DNA of 14,651 bases from Caulobacteraceae bacterium. Lineage in GTDB: Bacteria > Pseudomonadota > Alphaproteobacteria > Caulobacterales > Caulobacteraceae. The translations under genes were made by a program, and so were the position numbers. The notes under the pieces were generated by a model that was not told the origin of the DNA, ran no database searches, and was given only the letters and a program-made list of their open reading frames with translations. Below, piece after piece: positions 6,187 through 12,578 of the stretch. Positions within the stretch are counted from its first letter, which is position 1; each line of letters begins with the position of its first letter. The stretch covers positions 1 through 14,651 of the forward strand of contig JAQGII010000295.1 in the NCBI GenBank assembly GCA_028291305.1, given 5' to 3'.

Positions 6187-6863
6187 CGGGCGGGCTCCTC
6201 TCGCAAAAGCCATCCGAACAGGCCGGCCGCGGCCAGGGCGCCGAGCAGCTGGGCCAGGATGAAGGGCGGGGCGGAATGCGGGGCGATGCCGGCGAAGGTG
6301 TCGGACAGGCTGCGGGCGAGGGTCACCGCCGGATTGGCGAACGAGGTCGAGGCGGTGAACCAGTAGGCGGCGGTGATGTAGAGCCCCACGGCCACGGCCA
6401 CGAAGTCCGGCCGGAAGCGCGAGACGCCGAGGATGGTCGCCAGCAGCCCGAACGCGGCGACGAATTCGGAAAAGGCCTGGGCCGGGCCGTCGCGCGACCT
6501 GGCCGACAGCTGCAGGATCGGTTCGGCGAACATGGCGTGGGCGGCGAACACGCCCAGCACCGCGCCGACCACCTGCGCGGCGACATAGGCGAGCGCTGCC
6601 GGCGGCGCGATCTGCCGCCGCAGCAACAGGACCAGGGTCACGGCGGGATTAAGGTGGGCGCCGGAGATCGGTCCGAACACGGCGATCAGCACGACCAGCC
6701 CCGCCCCCGTCGCCAGGGTGTTGCCCAGCAACGCGACGGCAACGTTGCCGCCCGCCAGCCGCTCGCCCATGATCCCCGAGCCGATCACCACCGTCAGCAG
6801 GAGGGCGGAGCCGAGGGCTTCGGCGACAAGCCGGCGGACCAGGCTGAAGCGCGCCGCCGTCAT
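6183..6863 (-). CDS. aqpS: Aquaglyceroporin AqpS, arsenite channel of the ars operon
   Basis: A 226-residue member of the MIP/aquaporin family with six predicted membrane helices. Both half-helix signatures are present: SGAHLNPAVTL in the first half and FANPAVTLARS in the second, the second followed by the pore arginine. The length is normal. In Sinorhizobium meliloti an aquaporin called AqpS lies in the operon arsR-aqpS-arsC-arsH and lets arsenite, made inside the cell by ArsC, diffuse out. The same role is inferred here from its position between arsR and arsC. Its ATG overlaps the arsR stop (ATGA, 6860-6863) and its stop overlaps the arsC start (TTGA), so the three genes are translationally coupled. 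An As(III) efflux pump (ArsB or Acr3) is not present in the window. Confidence 0.93.
   Translation of the reverse strand: MTAARFSLVRRLVAEALGSALLLTVVIGSGIMGERLAGGNVAVALLGNTLATGAGLVVLIAVFGPISGAHLNPAVTLVLLLRRQIAPPAALAYVAAQVVGAVLGVFAAHAMFAEPILQLSARSRDGPAQAFSEFVAAFGLLATILGVSRFRPDFVAVAVGLYITAAYWFTASTSFANPAVTLARSLSDTFAGIAPHSAPPFILAQLLGALAAAGLFGWLLREEPAR
6195..6199 (-). promoter_or_regulatory. Ribosome binding site fixing the arsC TTG start
   Basis: On the minus strand AGGAG, within GAGAGGAG, lies eight bases before TTG 6186. It supports the TTG over the upstream ATG at 6213, which lies upstream of the site. The site is inside the last codons of aqpS, suggesting translational coupling. Confidence 0.7.
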
Positions 6864-7207
6864 GCCTGGGGCGCGCAGCAGGCCGCGCGCAGCACCTCGG
6901 CCAAGGGCGAGCAGATCTCCGGCGAGCCGCCGCAGCAGTCCTCGACCAGGAAGCCGAGCAGGTCGCGCATGTGGTCGAAGTTGGCGGTGTAGATGATCGA
7001 GCGGCCCTGGCGGCGGGACCGGATCAGGCCCGCGTGGGCCAGCACGTTCAGATTGGCCGAGAGGGTGTTGGGCAGGACCTCCAGCCGGCGGGCGATCTCC
7101 CCGGCGGCCAGGCCCAGGACGCCCGCCTGCACCAGCAGGCGGAACACCGACAGCCGGCCCTCATGGGCCAGGGCGGAGAGGCGGGAAACGGCCAGTGTCA
7201 ATTCCAT
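6860..7207 (-). CDS. arsR: ArsR-family As(III)-responsive repressor
   Basis: A 115-residue winged-helix repressor of the ArsR/SmtB family. The N-terminal part [19 protein letters not shown] and the recognition helix region ([18 protein letters not shown], about 45-62) are typical, followed by the wing ([12 protein letters not shown]). The CVC metal site of E. coli ArsR is absent from the DNA-binding helix. Instead there is a C-terminal cluster C91, C92, C99 ([11 protein letters not shown]) resembling the As(III) site of the Acidithiobacillus ferrooxidans type, plus an extra pair C110-C111. It is first in the leftward operon with aqpS and arsC. Its ATG lies inside the palindromic operator (7206-7229), so the repressor would block both its own and the arsH promoter. 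The ribosome site is weak. Confidence 0.95.
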   Translation of the reverse strand: MELTLAVSRLSALAHEGRLSVFRLLVQAGVLGLAAGEIARRLEVLPNTLSANLNVLAHAGLIRSRRQGRSIIYTANFDHMRDLLGFLVEDCCGGSPEICSPLAEVLRAACCAPQA

Positions 7208-7229
7208 ATTTCCATGCTACTGGAAATAT
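7206..7229. promoter_or_regulatory. ArsR operator between divergent arsR and arsH
   Basis: ATATTTCCA (7206-7214) and TGGAAATAT (7221-7229) are perfect 9-bp inverted arms with the 6-base spacer TGCTAC. The length and A/T-rich outer ends fit operators of ArsR/SmtB repressors. It overlaps the arsR start codon (7207-7205) and lies 34 bases before arsH, so one site can control both directions. Binding by ArsR is inferred. Confidence 0.8.
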
Positions 7230-7263
7230 ACGACAGTTAGAAGACATTTCGCAGCAGGCCCGC

Positions 7264-7995
7264 ATGACCGCCCTCCCCGCGCTCCAGCCCGAATTCCTGG
7301 ACACGCCGCAGCCGGACCGGCTGGCGGCCCCCGCCCTCATGGGCCATCCGCCCCGCATCCTGCTGCTCTACGGCTCGCTGCGCGAACGCTCCTACAGCCG
7401 CCTGCTGGTGGAGGAGGCCGCGCGCATCCTCGAGCGCCTGGGCGCGCAGACGCGCATCTTCGACCCGCGCGGCCTGCCCCTGCCGGACGCGACCACCGCC
7501 GACGACTCCAAGGTGCAGGAACTGCGCGCCCTGTCGCAGTGGTCCGAAGGCCAGGTCTGGTGCAGCCCGGAACGGCACGGCGCCGTCTCGGCGATCCTGA
7601 AGGCGCAGATCGACTGGATTCCGCTGGAGATCGGCAGCGTCCGCCCGACCCAGGGCCGCACCCTGGCGGTGATGCAGGTCAGCGGCGGCTCGCAATCGTT
7701 CAACGCGGTCAACACCCTGCGCCTGCTCGGCCGCTGGATGCGGATGATCACCATCCCCAACCAGTCGTCGGTGGCCAAGGCCTACCAGGAGTTCGACGAG
7801 GCCGGACGGATGAAGCCGTCGGCCTATTACGACCGCGTGGTGGATGTGATGGAGGAGCTTTACAAGTTCACCCTGCTCACCCGCGGCAGCGCGGACTACC
7901 TCGTGGACCGCTACAGCGAGCGCAAGGCGCAAGGCCGCGCGACCCCGTCCCACGACCTCGGCGCCCTGGCCATGTCGCACGAGGCGGCGCTCTAA
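7264..7995 (+). CDS. arsH: ArsH, NADPH-dependent FMN organoarsenical oxidase
   Basis: A 243-residue flavodoxin-fold protein. Family hallmarks are the phosphate-binding loop [14 protein letters not shown], the block [20 protein letters not shown], the segment [20 protein letters not shown], and [20 protein letters not shown]. ArsH enzymes oxidise trivalent methyl- and aromatic arsenicals to less toxic pentavalent forms, using FMN and NADPH. The ATG at 7264 is chosen because the protein then starts as known ArsH proteins do; the ORF could extend to 7195, but that would run through the operator. It diverges from arsR and shares its operator. In S. meliloti arsH is the last gene of the same operon; here it has its own transcript. 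It faces the PQQ dehydrogenase gene tail to tail. Confidence 0.96.
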   Translation: MTALPALQPEFLDTPQPDRLAAPALMGHPPRILLLYGSLRERSYSRLLVEEAARILERLGAQTRIFDPRGLPLPDATTADDSKVQELRALSQWSEGQVWCSPERHGAVSAILKAQIDWIPLEIGSVRPTQGRTLAVMQVSGGSQSFNAVNTLRLLGRWMRMITIPNQSSVAKAYQEFDEAGRMKPSAYYDRVVDVMEELYKFTLLTRGSADYLVDRYSERKAQGRATPSHDLGALAMSHEAAL

Positions 7996-8006
7996 ATCAT
8001 AGCGTT

Positions 8007-8056
8007 AGAGCACGTCGGGCGGCGAAACCGGCATCCACTTTCGCCTGACGTGCTCT
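8007..8056. repeat. Intergenic palindromic repeat, likely bidirectional terminator
   Basis: AGAGCACGTC (8007-8016) pairs perfectly with GACGTGCTCT (8047-8056), and further in GGCGAAA (8021-8027) pairs with TTTCGCC (8039-8045). The loop is CCGGCATCCAC. The shape and the AGAGCA...TGCTCT ends resemble dispersed palindromic elements I recall from other alphaproteobacteria. It sits between convergent genes and could stop transcription from both sides. Confidence 0.7.
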
Positions 8057-8067
8057 GGCGCCGCGGC

Positions 8068-10215
8068 CTACTCCACCGCGAACACGTAGAGCGCGTTGCC
8101 GTGGTCGGGGTAGGCGATGTCCTTGATGATCTGGCCGGGGACGATGCGCGGGCTGCCGCCGCCGAGGCCCGTGGAAACCGCGATATACTGCTTGCCGTTG
8201 ACGGCGAACGACACCGGGAAGCCCTGCACCGAGGTGGGCAGGACGGTGCGCCACATCTCCTTGCCGGTGTTAACGTCCACGGCGCGGAACACGCGGTTGA
8301 GATCGCCGACGAAAGCCAGGCCGCCGGCGGTCGACAGCACGCTGGTGAGGAAGGGCGCGTGCTGCTGGATGCTCCACTTCTCCTTCAGGGTGGCGACGTC
8401 ATAGGCGGCCAGCTTGCCGACGTTGCCGTCCGTGCCCGGCATCAGCTGGAAGTCGCGGCTGGCCCCGGCGCCGCCCGAGCCTTCGCCGTGAGTGACCGGA
8501 CGGGCCATCATCCGCTGGCAGCTCTGCGACAGGGGGATGATCAGGGCGCCGGCCATGGGGCTGTAGCTGACCGCCTGCCAGTTGTGTCCGCCTTCGGACG
8601 AGGGGCACTGGCTGGTCCATTCGCCGACCTTCTGGTCGACCAGGTTCTGGCGGTAGTGGAGCTTGCCGGTCTTGCGGTCGACGCTGTCGAACACGTCCTG
8701 GTGGATGGTCTGGGTCAGGTCCAGGAACCGGCCGGTCTCGCGGTTCAGTTTCCACAGGATGCCGGCCTTGCCGATGGTGAAGGCGTCCGGCTGGCCGTCC
8801 ACGTCGATCAGCACCCGCTCGAACACCTCGTCCAGGTCGAAGCTCTCCCCCGGCACATGCTGGAAGTACCACTTCAGCTGGCCCGTCCTGGGATCGAGCG
8901 CCACGGTGGAGGAGGTGTAGAGGTTGGCCCCGTCGGTGCCGCGGCTGGCGCGCATCCACGGCTTGGGCTGGGCCACGCCCCAATAGGTCAGGTGCAGCTT
9001 GGGGTCGTAGGTGCCGGTGATCCAGGTGTCGCCGCCGGCGCGCTCGCCGTCGGGCAGGTTGCTCCAGGTGTCGCCGCCGGCCTCGCCCTGCCGGGGCACG
9101 GTGTTGAAGCGCCACAGGGTCTTGCCGGTCTGGGCGTCGATGCCGGAGATGAAGCAGCCGGTGGACTTGTAGCGCTCGCAGCCGCCGAGGCCCTGCAGAA
9201 CCACGCCCTCGGCGACGATGGGGCCTGAGCTGTTGCCGTAGCCCTTGGCCGTGTCGCCCAGGCGCACGTCCCACACCGTCTTGCCGGTCCTGGCGTCGAG
9301 GGCCACCTCGCGGGCGTCGGTGGCGCCGACGTAGATCTTGTCCTGGTACAGGGCGATGTTGCGCACCACCCCCAGGCCGTTGGACACCGCCGGTCCCAGG
9401 CGGTTCTCCCAGATCAGCGAGCCGGAGCCGGCGTCCAGCGCCTGGATCACATTGCCCGGATTGGCCACGAACATGATCCCGTCGTGCACCACGGGCGAGG
9501 GCTCGTTGCCGCCCCCTTCGACCATGGCCCACGACCACACCAGCCGCAGGTTCTTCACGTTGGCGGTGTTGATCTGCTTGAGCGGGCTGTTGTTCCAGGC
9601 CTGGTAGTTGCGGCGGATCATCAGCCAGTCGGCCGCGGCCGGATTGGCCAGCATGGCGTCGGTCACCGGGGTGTAGGCCTTCACCACCCCCTTCACCGTC
9701 AAGCCCGCGGCGCCGGACAGCTGGGCCGTGGCCTGGAAGGCGGCCTGCGGCTGGCCGGCGGCCGGCGTGGCCTGCGGGGCCCCTGGCGGCCTGGCCGCGC
9801 CGCGCGCCGCGGCGAGGCGGATCGAGGTGGCGATATCGACCGCGACGCCCGGCTCGTGGGCGCGCTCGCCGGCCGGCACGCCGTTGGCCGAAAGGATGAA
9901 GGCGGTCAGGTCGAAGCTTTGCTCATCGGACAGGTTGGCTTGTCCGGGCGGCATCTTGGCCTTGATGTAGTCGGCGAGCTGCGCCGGCGCCTTGGGCCCC
10001 CACAGCCCCTGGAAGTTGGCCCCGGCGAGCTGCGGGCCCTCATGGCCGCCGAGGTCGGCGGCGTGGCACATGGCGCAGCGGGCGTTGTACAGCTCATGTC
10101 CGGCCTGCACCTGGGCGTCGCCCGAGCGGGCGCCCTGCGACAGGGCCGCGCCGGAGACGCCGAGGCTTCCCGCGACCAGGAGCGCGGCCAAGCCGCCGCG
10201 AACGCCGCTGTTCAT
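8068..10215 (-). CDS. Secreted PQQ-dependent dehydrogenase with N-terminal cytochrome c domain
   Basis: A 715-residue quinohemoprotein. Order: signal peptide (about 1-26), a cytochrome c domain (about 35-115) with the heme motif CAMCH (47-51) and probable axial M88 (KMPPG), an Ala/Pro linker (about 130-165), and an eight-bladed PQQ beta-propeller (about 185-715) with repeated tryptophan-docking motifs such as [14 protein letters not shown]. Such enzymes oxidise alcohols or related compounds in the periplasm and pass electrons through the heme. In most quinohemoprotein alcohol dehydrogenases the heme domain is C-terminal; here it is first, as in polyvinyl alcohol dehydrogenases. Unusual: no vicinal cysteine pair (GVVRNIALY stands there), AQPKPW where GNPxPW with the calcium-binding Asn is usual, and an added C346/C354 pair around E347. 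The catalytic Asp region FDLD (459-462) is kept. GGGAGGAAG precedes the ATG. The substrate is unknown. Confidence 0.9.
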   Translation of the reverse strand: MNSGVRGGLAALLVAGSLGVSGAALSQGARSGDAQVQAGHELYNARCAMCHAADLGGHEGPQLAGANFQGLWGPKAPAQLADYIKAKMPPGQANLSDEQSFDLTAFILSANGVPAGERAHEPGVAVDIATSIRLAAARGAARPPGAPQATPAAGQPQAAFQATAQLSGAAGLTVKGVVKAYTPVTDAMLANPAAADWLMIRRNYQAWNNSPLKQINTANVKNLRLVWSWAMVEGGGNEPSPVVHDGIMFVANPGNVIQALDAGSGSLIWENRLGPAVSNGLGVVRNIALYQDKIYVGATDAREVALDARTGKTVWDVRLGDTAKGYGNSSGPIVAEGVVLQGLGGCERYKSTGCFISGIDAQTGKTLWRFNTVPRQGEAGGDTWSNLPDGERAGGDTWITGTYDPKLHLTYWGVAQPKPWMRASRGTDGANLYTSSTVALDPRTGQLKWYFQHVPGESFDLDEVFERVLIDVDGQPDAFTIGKAGILWKLNRETGRFLDLTQTIHQDVFDSVDRKTGKLHYRQNLVDQKVGEWTSQCPSSEGGHNWQAVSYSPMAGALIIPLSQSCQRMMARPVTHGEGSGGAGASRDFQLMPGTDGNVGKLAAYDVATLKEKWSIQQHAPFLTSVLSTAGGLAFVGDLNRVFRAVDVNTGKEMWRTVLPTSVQGFPVSFAVNGKQYIAVSTGLGGGSPRIVPGQIIKDIAYPDHGNALYVFAVE

Positions 10216-10231
10216 GGACTTCTTCCTCCCG

Positions 10232-10250
10232 ACCGGCTTTTGGCGCCGGT
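10232..10250. repeat. Small hairpin in the leader of the PQQ dehydrogenase gene
   Basis: ACCGGC (10232-10237) and GCCGGT (10245-10250) are inverted with a 7-base loop, just upstream of the ribosome site of the leftward gene. It might influence the leader RNA; no function can be shown. Confidence 0.3.
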
Positions 10251-10389
10251 TTGACTTGGCAACCTTAGACGGGGTCCGGCCCCGCCCGCAATGTGCAGCC
10301 GCGCCGTCGCCGGCGGCGGGGGAGCCTATTCGCGTCCCACCCGTTCCTTAGCCAGGGGAACCACCCTGGTAATCCAACGAGAATTTCAG

Positions 10390-10836
10390 ATGACCACCCA
10401 ATATCGCATGCGCAGCCTCGCCCTGGGCGCGGTCGCCCTGGTGATGGCCGCCGCTCCGGCCGCCGTCGCCACCGCCCAACCCTATTACGACCGCGACGCC
10501 CAGTACGAAGCCCAGCAACGCGACTATCAAGCCCGTCAGGCGCAGTACGAAAACGATCGCCGCGAGTACGACCGCCGCTACGGGCGGGGCGCCTACGACC
10601 GCTACTACGCCAGCCATAGCGGCGGATATGAACGCACCGACCGCGAAGCCTGCCACGACGAAAAGAAGGGCAACCAGGTCGGCGGCGCCATCCTCGGCGG
10701 CATCGCCGGCGCCGTGATCGGCTCGAACGTCGCCCGCGGCGGCGGCCGTGAAGGCGGCGCCATCATCGGCGGCGTCGGCGGCGCGGCGCTCGGCTCCAAC
10801 ATCGCCAAGAACGCCACCCACTGCGACGAGCGCTAA
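10390..10836 (+). CDS. Small exported glycine-zipper protein
   Basis: A 148-residue protein in three parts. A signal peptide (about 1-30, ending ATAQ) is followed by a Gln/Tyr/Arg/Asp-rich segment (about 31-75) with loosely repeated Y-[EQ]-x-x-[QR]-R-[DE]-Y units, then a glycine-zipper domain (about 93-140) made of two similar halves, GGAILGGIAGAVIGSNVA and GGAIIGGVGGAALGSNIA. A cysteine lies on each side of the zipper (in EACHDE and ATHCDE), possibly a disulphide. The family resembles the glycine-zipper/17-kDa surface-antigen group, usually associated with the envelope; the role of this protein is not known. The ATG at 10390 is chosen because the signal peptide follows; a second ATG at 10408 is also possible, and longer in-frame starts lack support. 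Transcribed away from the PQQ dehydrogenase and toward opgD. Confidence 0.85.
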   Translation: MTTQYRMRSLALGAVALVMAAAPAAVATAQPYYDRDAQYEAQQRDYQARQAQYENDRREYDRRYGRGAYDRYYASHSGGYERTDREACHDEKKGNQVGGAILGGIAGAVIGSNVARGGGREGGAIIGGVGGAALGSNIAKNATHCDER

Positions 10837-10851
10837 CCGAAGCGGGCGCTC
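10828..10851. terminator. Inverted repeat at the convergent zipper/opgD ends
   Basis: GAGCGC (10828-10833) and GCGCTC (10846-10851) form a 6-bp stem with a 12-base loop. It covers the end of the zipper gene and the first two bases of the opgD stop codon on the other strand (10852-10850). No T-run. A weak candidate terminator. Confidence 0.4.
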
Positions 10852-12391
10852 AGGGAAACGCCTGGTAGATCCAGGTCTCGCTGAGCGCCTGCCCGCCCTT
10901 GCGCAGATAGGCGCGCAGGTCGGCCGGCTGGCCGTCCAGGCCGCTCAGGTCGAACATCATGCGCCAGCGCTTGGCGCCGACCACCGGATAGGCCTGGACG
11001 TTGTCGATCCGGCCCCGGCTGGCTGAGACGGCGGCGTCCACGCCGCTCGACCGGGTCAGACCCTCCAGCGCCCGCCCCTCCACGTCGATCACATATTTGC
11101 GGCTGCCCGCCACAGGCGGCTGGCCGGGCCGCCCGCCGACGCCGACGCGGGTCGCGACGATGCGGCCGCCGCCGGCGTCCGGCGCGTCCGCCATCCAGCG
11201 CATGCGGTAGCGGGCGGCGATCACGCTGCCCGCGCCGGCCTTGGCCTCCGGGGTCCAGAAGGCGACGATGTTGTCCTCGGTCTCGCCCTGGGTCGGCAGC
11301 TGCACCAGCTTGACCGCGCCCCGGCCCCAGTCGCCCACGGGCTCGATCCACAGGCTCGGCCGCTTGTCGTAGAAGATGCCGTCGTCCTGGTAGTCCTCGA
11401 AATTGCGGTCGCGCTGGATCAGGCCGAAGCCCCTGGGGGCCTGGTCGAGGTAGCTGTTGGTGACGATGCGCGGCGGATCGGCCAGCGGCCGCCATAGCCG
11501 CTCGCCCGCCCCGGTCCACAGGGCCAGGCCGTCGGAATCGTGCACCTCGGGCCGCCAGTCCGGGCGCGGACCGGTCGAGTTCTCGCCGTACCAGTACATG
11601 CTGGTCAGGGGCGCAATGCCCAGGGTCTCCACCGGGGCGCGGAAATAGAGCTCCATCTGCACGTCCTGCGTCGCCGCCCCGGGGCCGCGGCGGTTGTCCA
11701 TGCGGTAGGCCCCGACCACGCTCCGGCTCTCCATCAGGGCGTAGACCGCCAGCCCGCCTGAGCCGTCCTGCTCCAGCCAGAAGGCGGTGAAGCGGGGGAA
11801 TTCCTCGGGCGCCGGGCCGCCGGAGTTGATCGCCAGGCCCCGCGCCGACAGGCCGTACTGGTCGAACGGCTCCGACGCGCGGAAGTAGGAGGCCCCCAGA
11901 TAGGCGAGCCAGTCGCTCTGCCCGCCCCGGCTCATCAGGCGGAAGCCGGCGAAGCCGCCTGCCTTGAGCCGGCGCAGCGGATGGGCCGCCGGCATGTCGA
12001 ACAGGTCGGGGCTGTAGAGCACCTGGCGGGCCGCGCCGCCCTCCAGCACATGGATGGCCACCGGGTCGGTGAAATAGCGCCCCTGCGGAAACAGGCGCAC
12101 GGGCTGCGGGCCGCCGGGCCACAGCTCCATCTGCGGTTTGTAGGCCGCCTGGCCGAAGGCGTCGTAATCGACGGCGTGCAGCGCATCGGCGTCCGGCGAC
12201 CTGGACGGCGCATAGGCGGTCCGCGCCAGGGCCTGGGCGCGTTGCTTGAGCCGCTCGAAGGAAAACGGCTGGGACGGGCCCAGGGCGACTGCGCCCACCG
12301 GCGACGCGCCCAGGGCCGGGCCCGTCCACCCCAGGGCCGCGCCGGCCAGCGCGCCGGCCAGGACATCACGGCGGTCGGGTTTGAAGGACAT
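10850..12391 (-). CDS. opgD: Periplasmic glucan biosynthesis protein, MdoG/OpgD family
   Basis: A 513-residue periplasmic protein of the MdoG family, which OpgG and OpgD share. It has a Tat-type signal (DRRDVLAGALAGAALGW, about 6-22), as in OpgD, and then the family's body: FSFERLKQRAQALA, DYDAFGQAAYKP, a long beta-sandwich with FPRFTAFWLEQ, SMYWYGENS, and RDRNFEDYQDDGIFYDKRPS, which resembles the conserved QRDRxFxxYxD...Y..RPS signature. OpgG/OpgD act on the beta-glucan made by OpgH to shape osmoregulated periplasmic glucans; the exact reaction of this member is inferred. The length matches OpgG (about 511). GGAG lies four bases before the ATG. It diverges from opgH, unlike the opgGH operon of E. 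coli. Whether it corresponds better to OpgG or OpgD is not certain; the Tat signal favours OpgD. Confidence 0.93.
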   Translation of the reverse strand: MSFKPDRRDVLAGALAGAALGWTGPALGASPVGAVALGPSQPFSFERLKQRAQALARTAYAPSRSPDADALHAVDYDAFGQAAYKPQMELWPGGPQPVRLFPQGRYFTDPVAIHVLEGGAARQVLYSPDLFDMPAAHPLRRLKAGGFAGFRLMSRGGQSDWLAYLGASYFRASEPFDQYGLSARGLAINSGGPAPEEFPRFTAFWLEQDGSGGLAVYALMESRSVVGAYRMDNRRGPGAATQDVQMELYFRAPVETLGIAPLTSMYWYGENSTGPRPDWRPEVHDSDGLALWTGAGERLWRPLADPPRIVTNSYLDQAPRGFGLIQRDRNFEDYQDDGIFYDKRPSLWIEPVGDWGRGAVKLVQLPTQGETEDNIVAFWTPEAKAGAGSVIAARYRMRWMADAPDAGGGRIVATRVGVGGRPGQPPVAGSRKYVIDVEGRALEGLTRSSGVDAAVSASRGRIDNVQAYPVVGAKRWRMMFDLSGLDGQPADLRAYLRKGGQALSETWIYQAFP

Positions 12392-12578
12392 GGCGCTCCG
12401 GTATCGTCACCTGCCCGCGCAGCATTCCGCCGGGGCGGGGCTCTGGGCAAGCGTGTTGGCGTTTCTAATCGGCAAAAGCGTGGCCAAAATCCGACGGCCC
12501 CCGAGCCGACCGAAAGCCGTCCCAATAAGGCCGCTTTTGCTCCCCCTTATCCGCCCCAGGCTTGGACCCCTTGATCTC
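12392..12578. promoter_or_regulatory. Divergent opgD/opgH promoter region with nested inverted repeats
   Basis: 187 bases between the two start codons. GCAAAAGCG (12472-12480) and CGCTTTTGC (12532-12540) are perfect 9-bp arms 51 bases apart. Nested inside, GACGGC (12493-12498) pairs with GCCGTC (12516-12521). The region must hold both promoters; the nested dyads could be binding sites or a cruciform. I cannot place -35/-10 elements with confidence. Confidence 0.5.

Noticed and set aside
8050..9228. A 392-codon plus-strand frame opposite the PQQ dehydrogenase
   Set aside because: Antisense of the cytochrome/propeller gene; composition only, no domain.
10833..12329. A 498-codon frame overlapping opgD in another minus-strand frame
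   Set aside because: Arg/Pro/Gly-rich out-of-frame reading; the opgD frame holds the Tat signal and family motifs.
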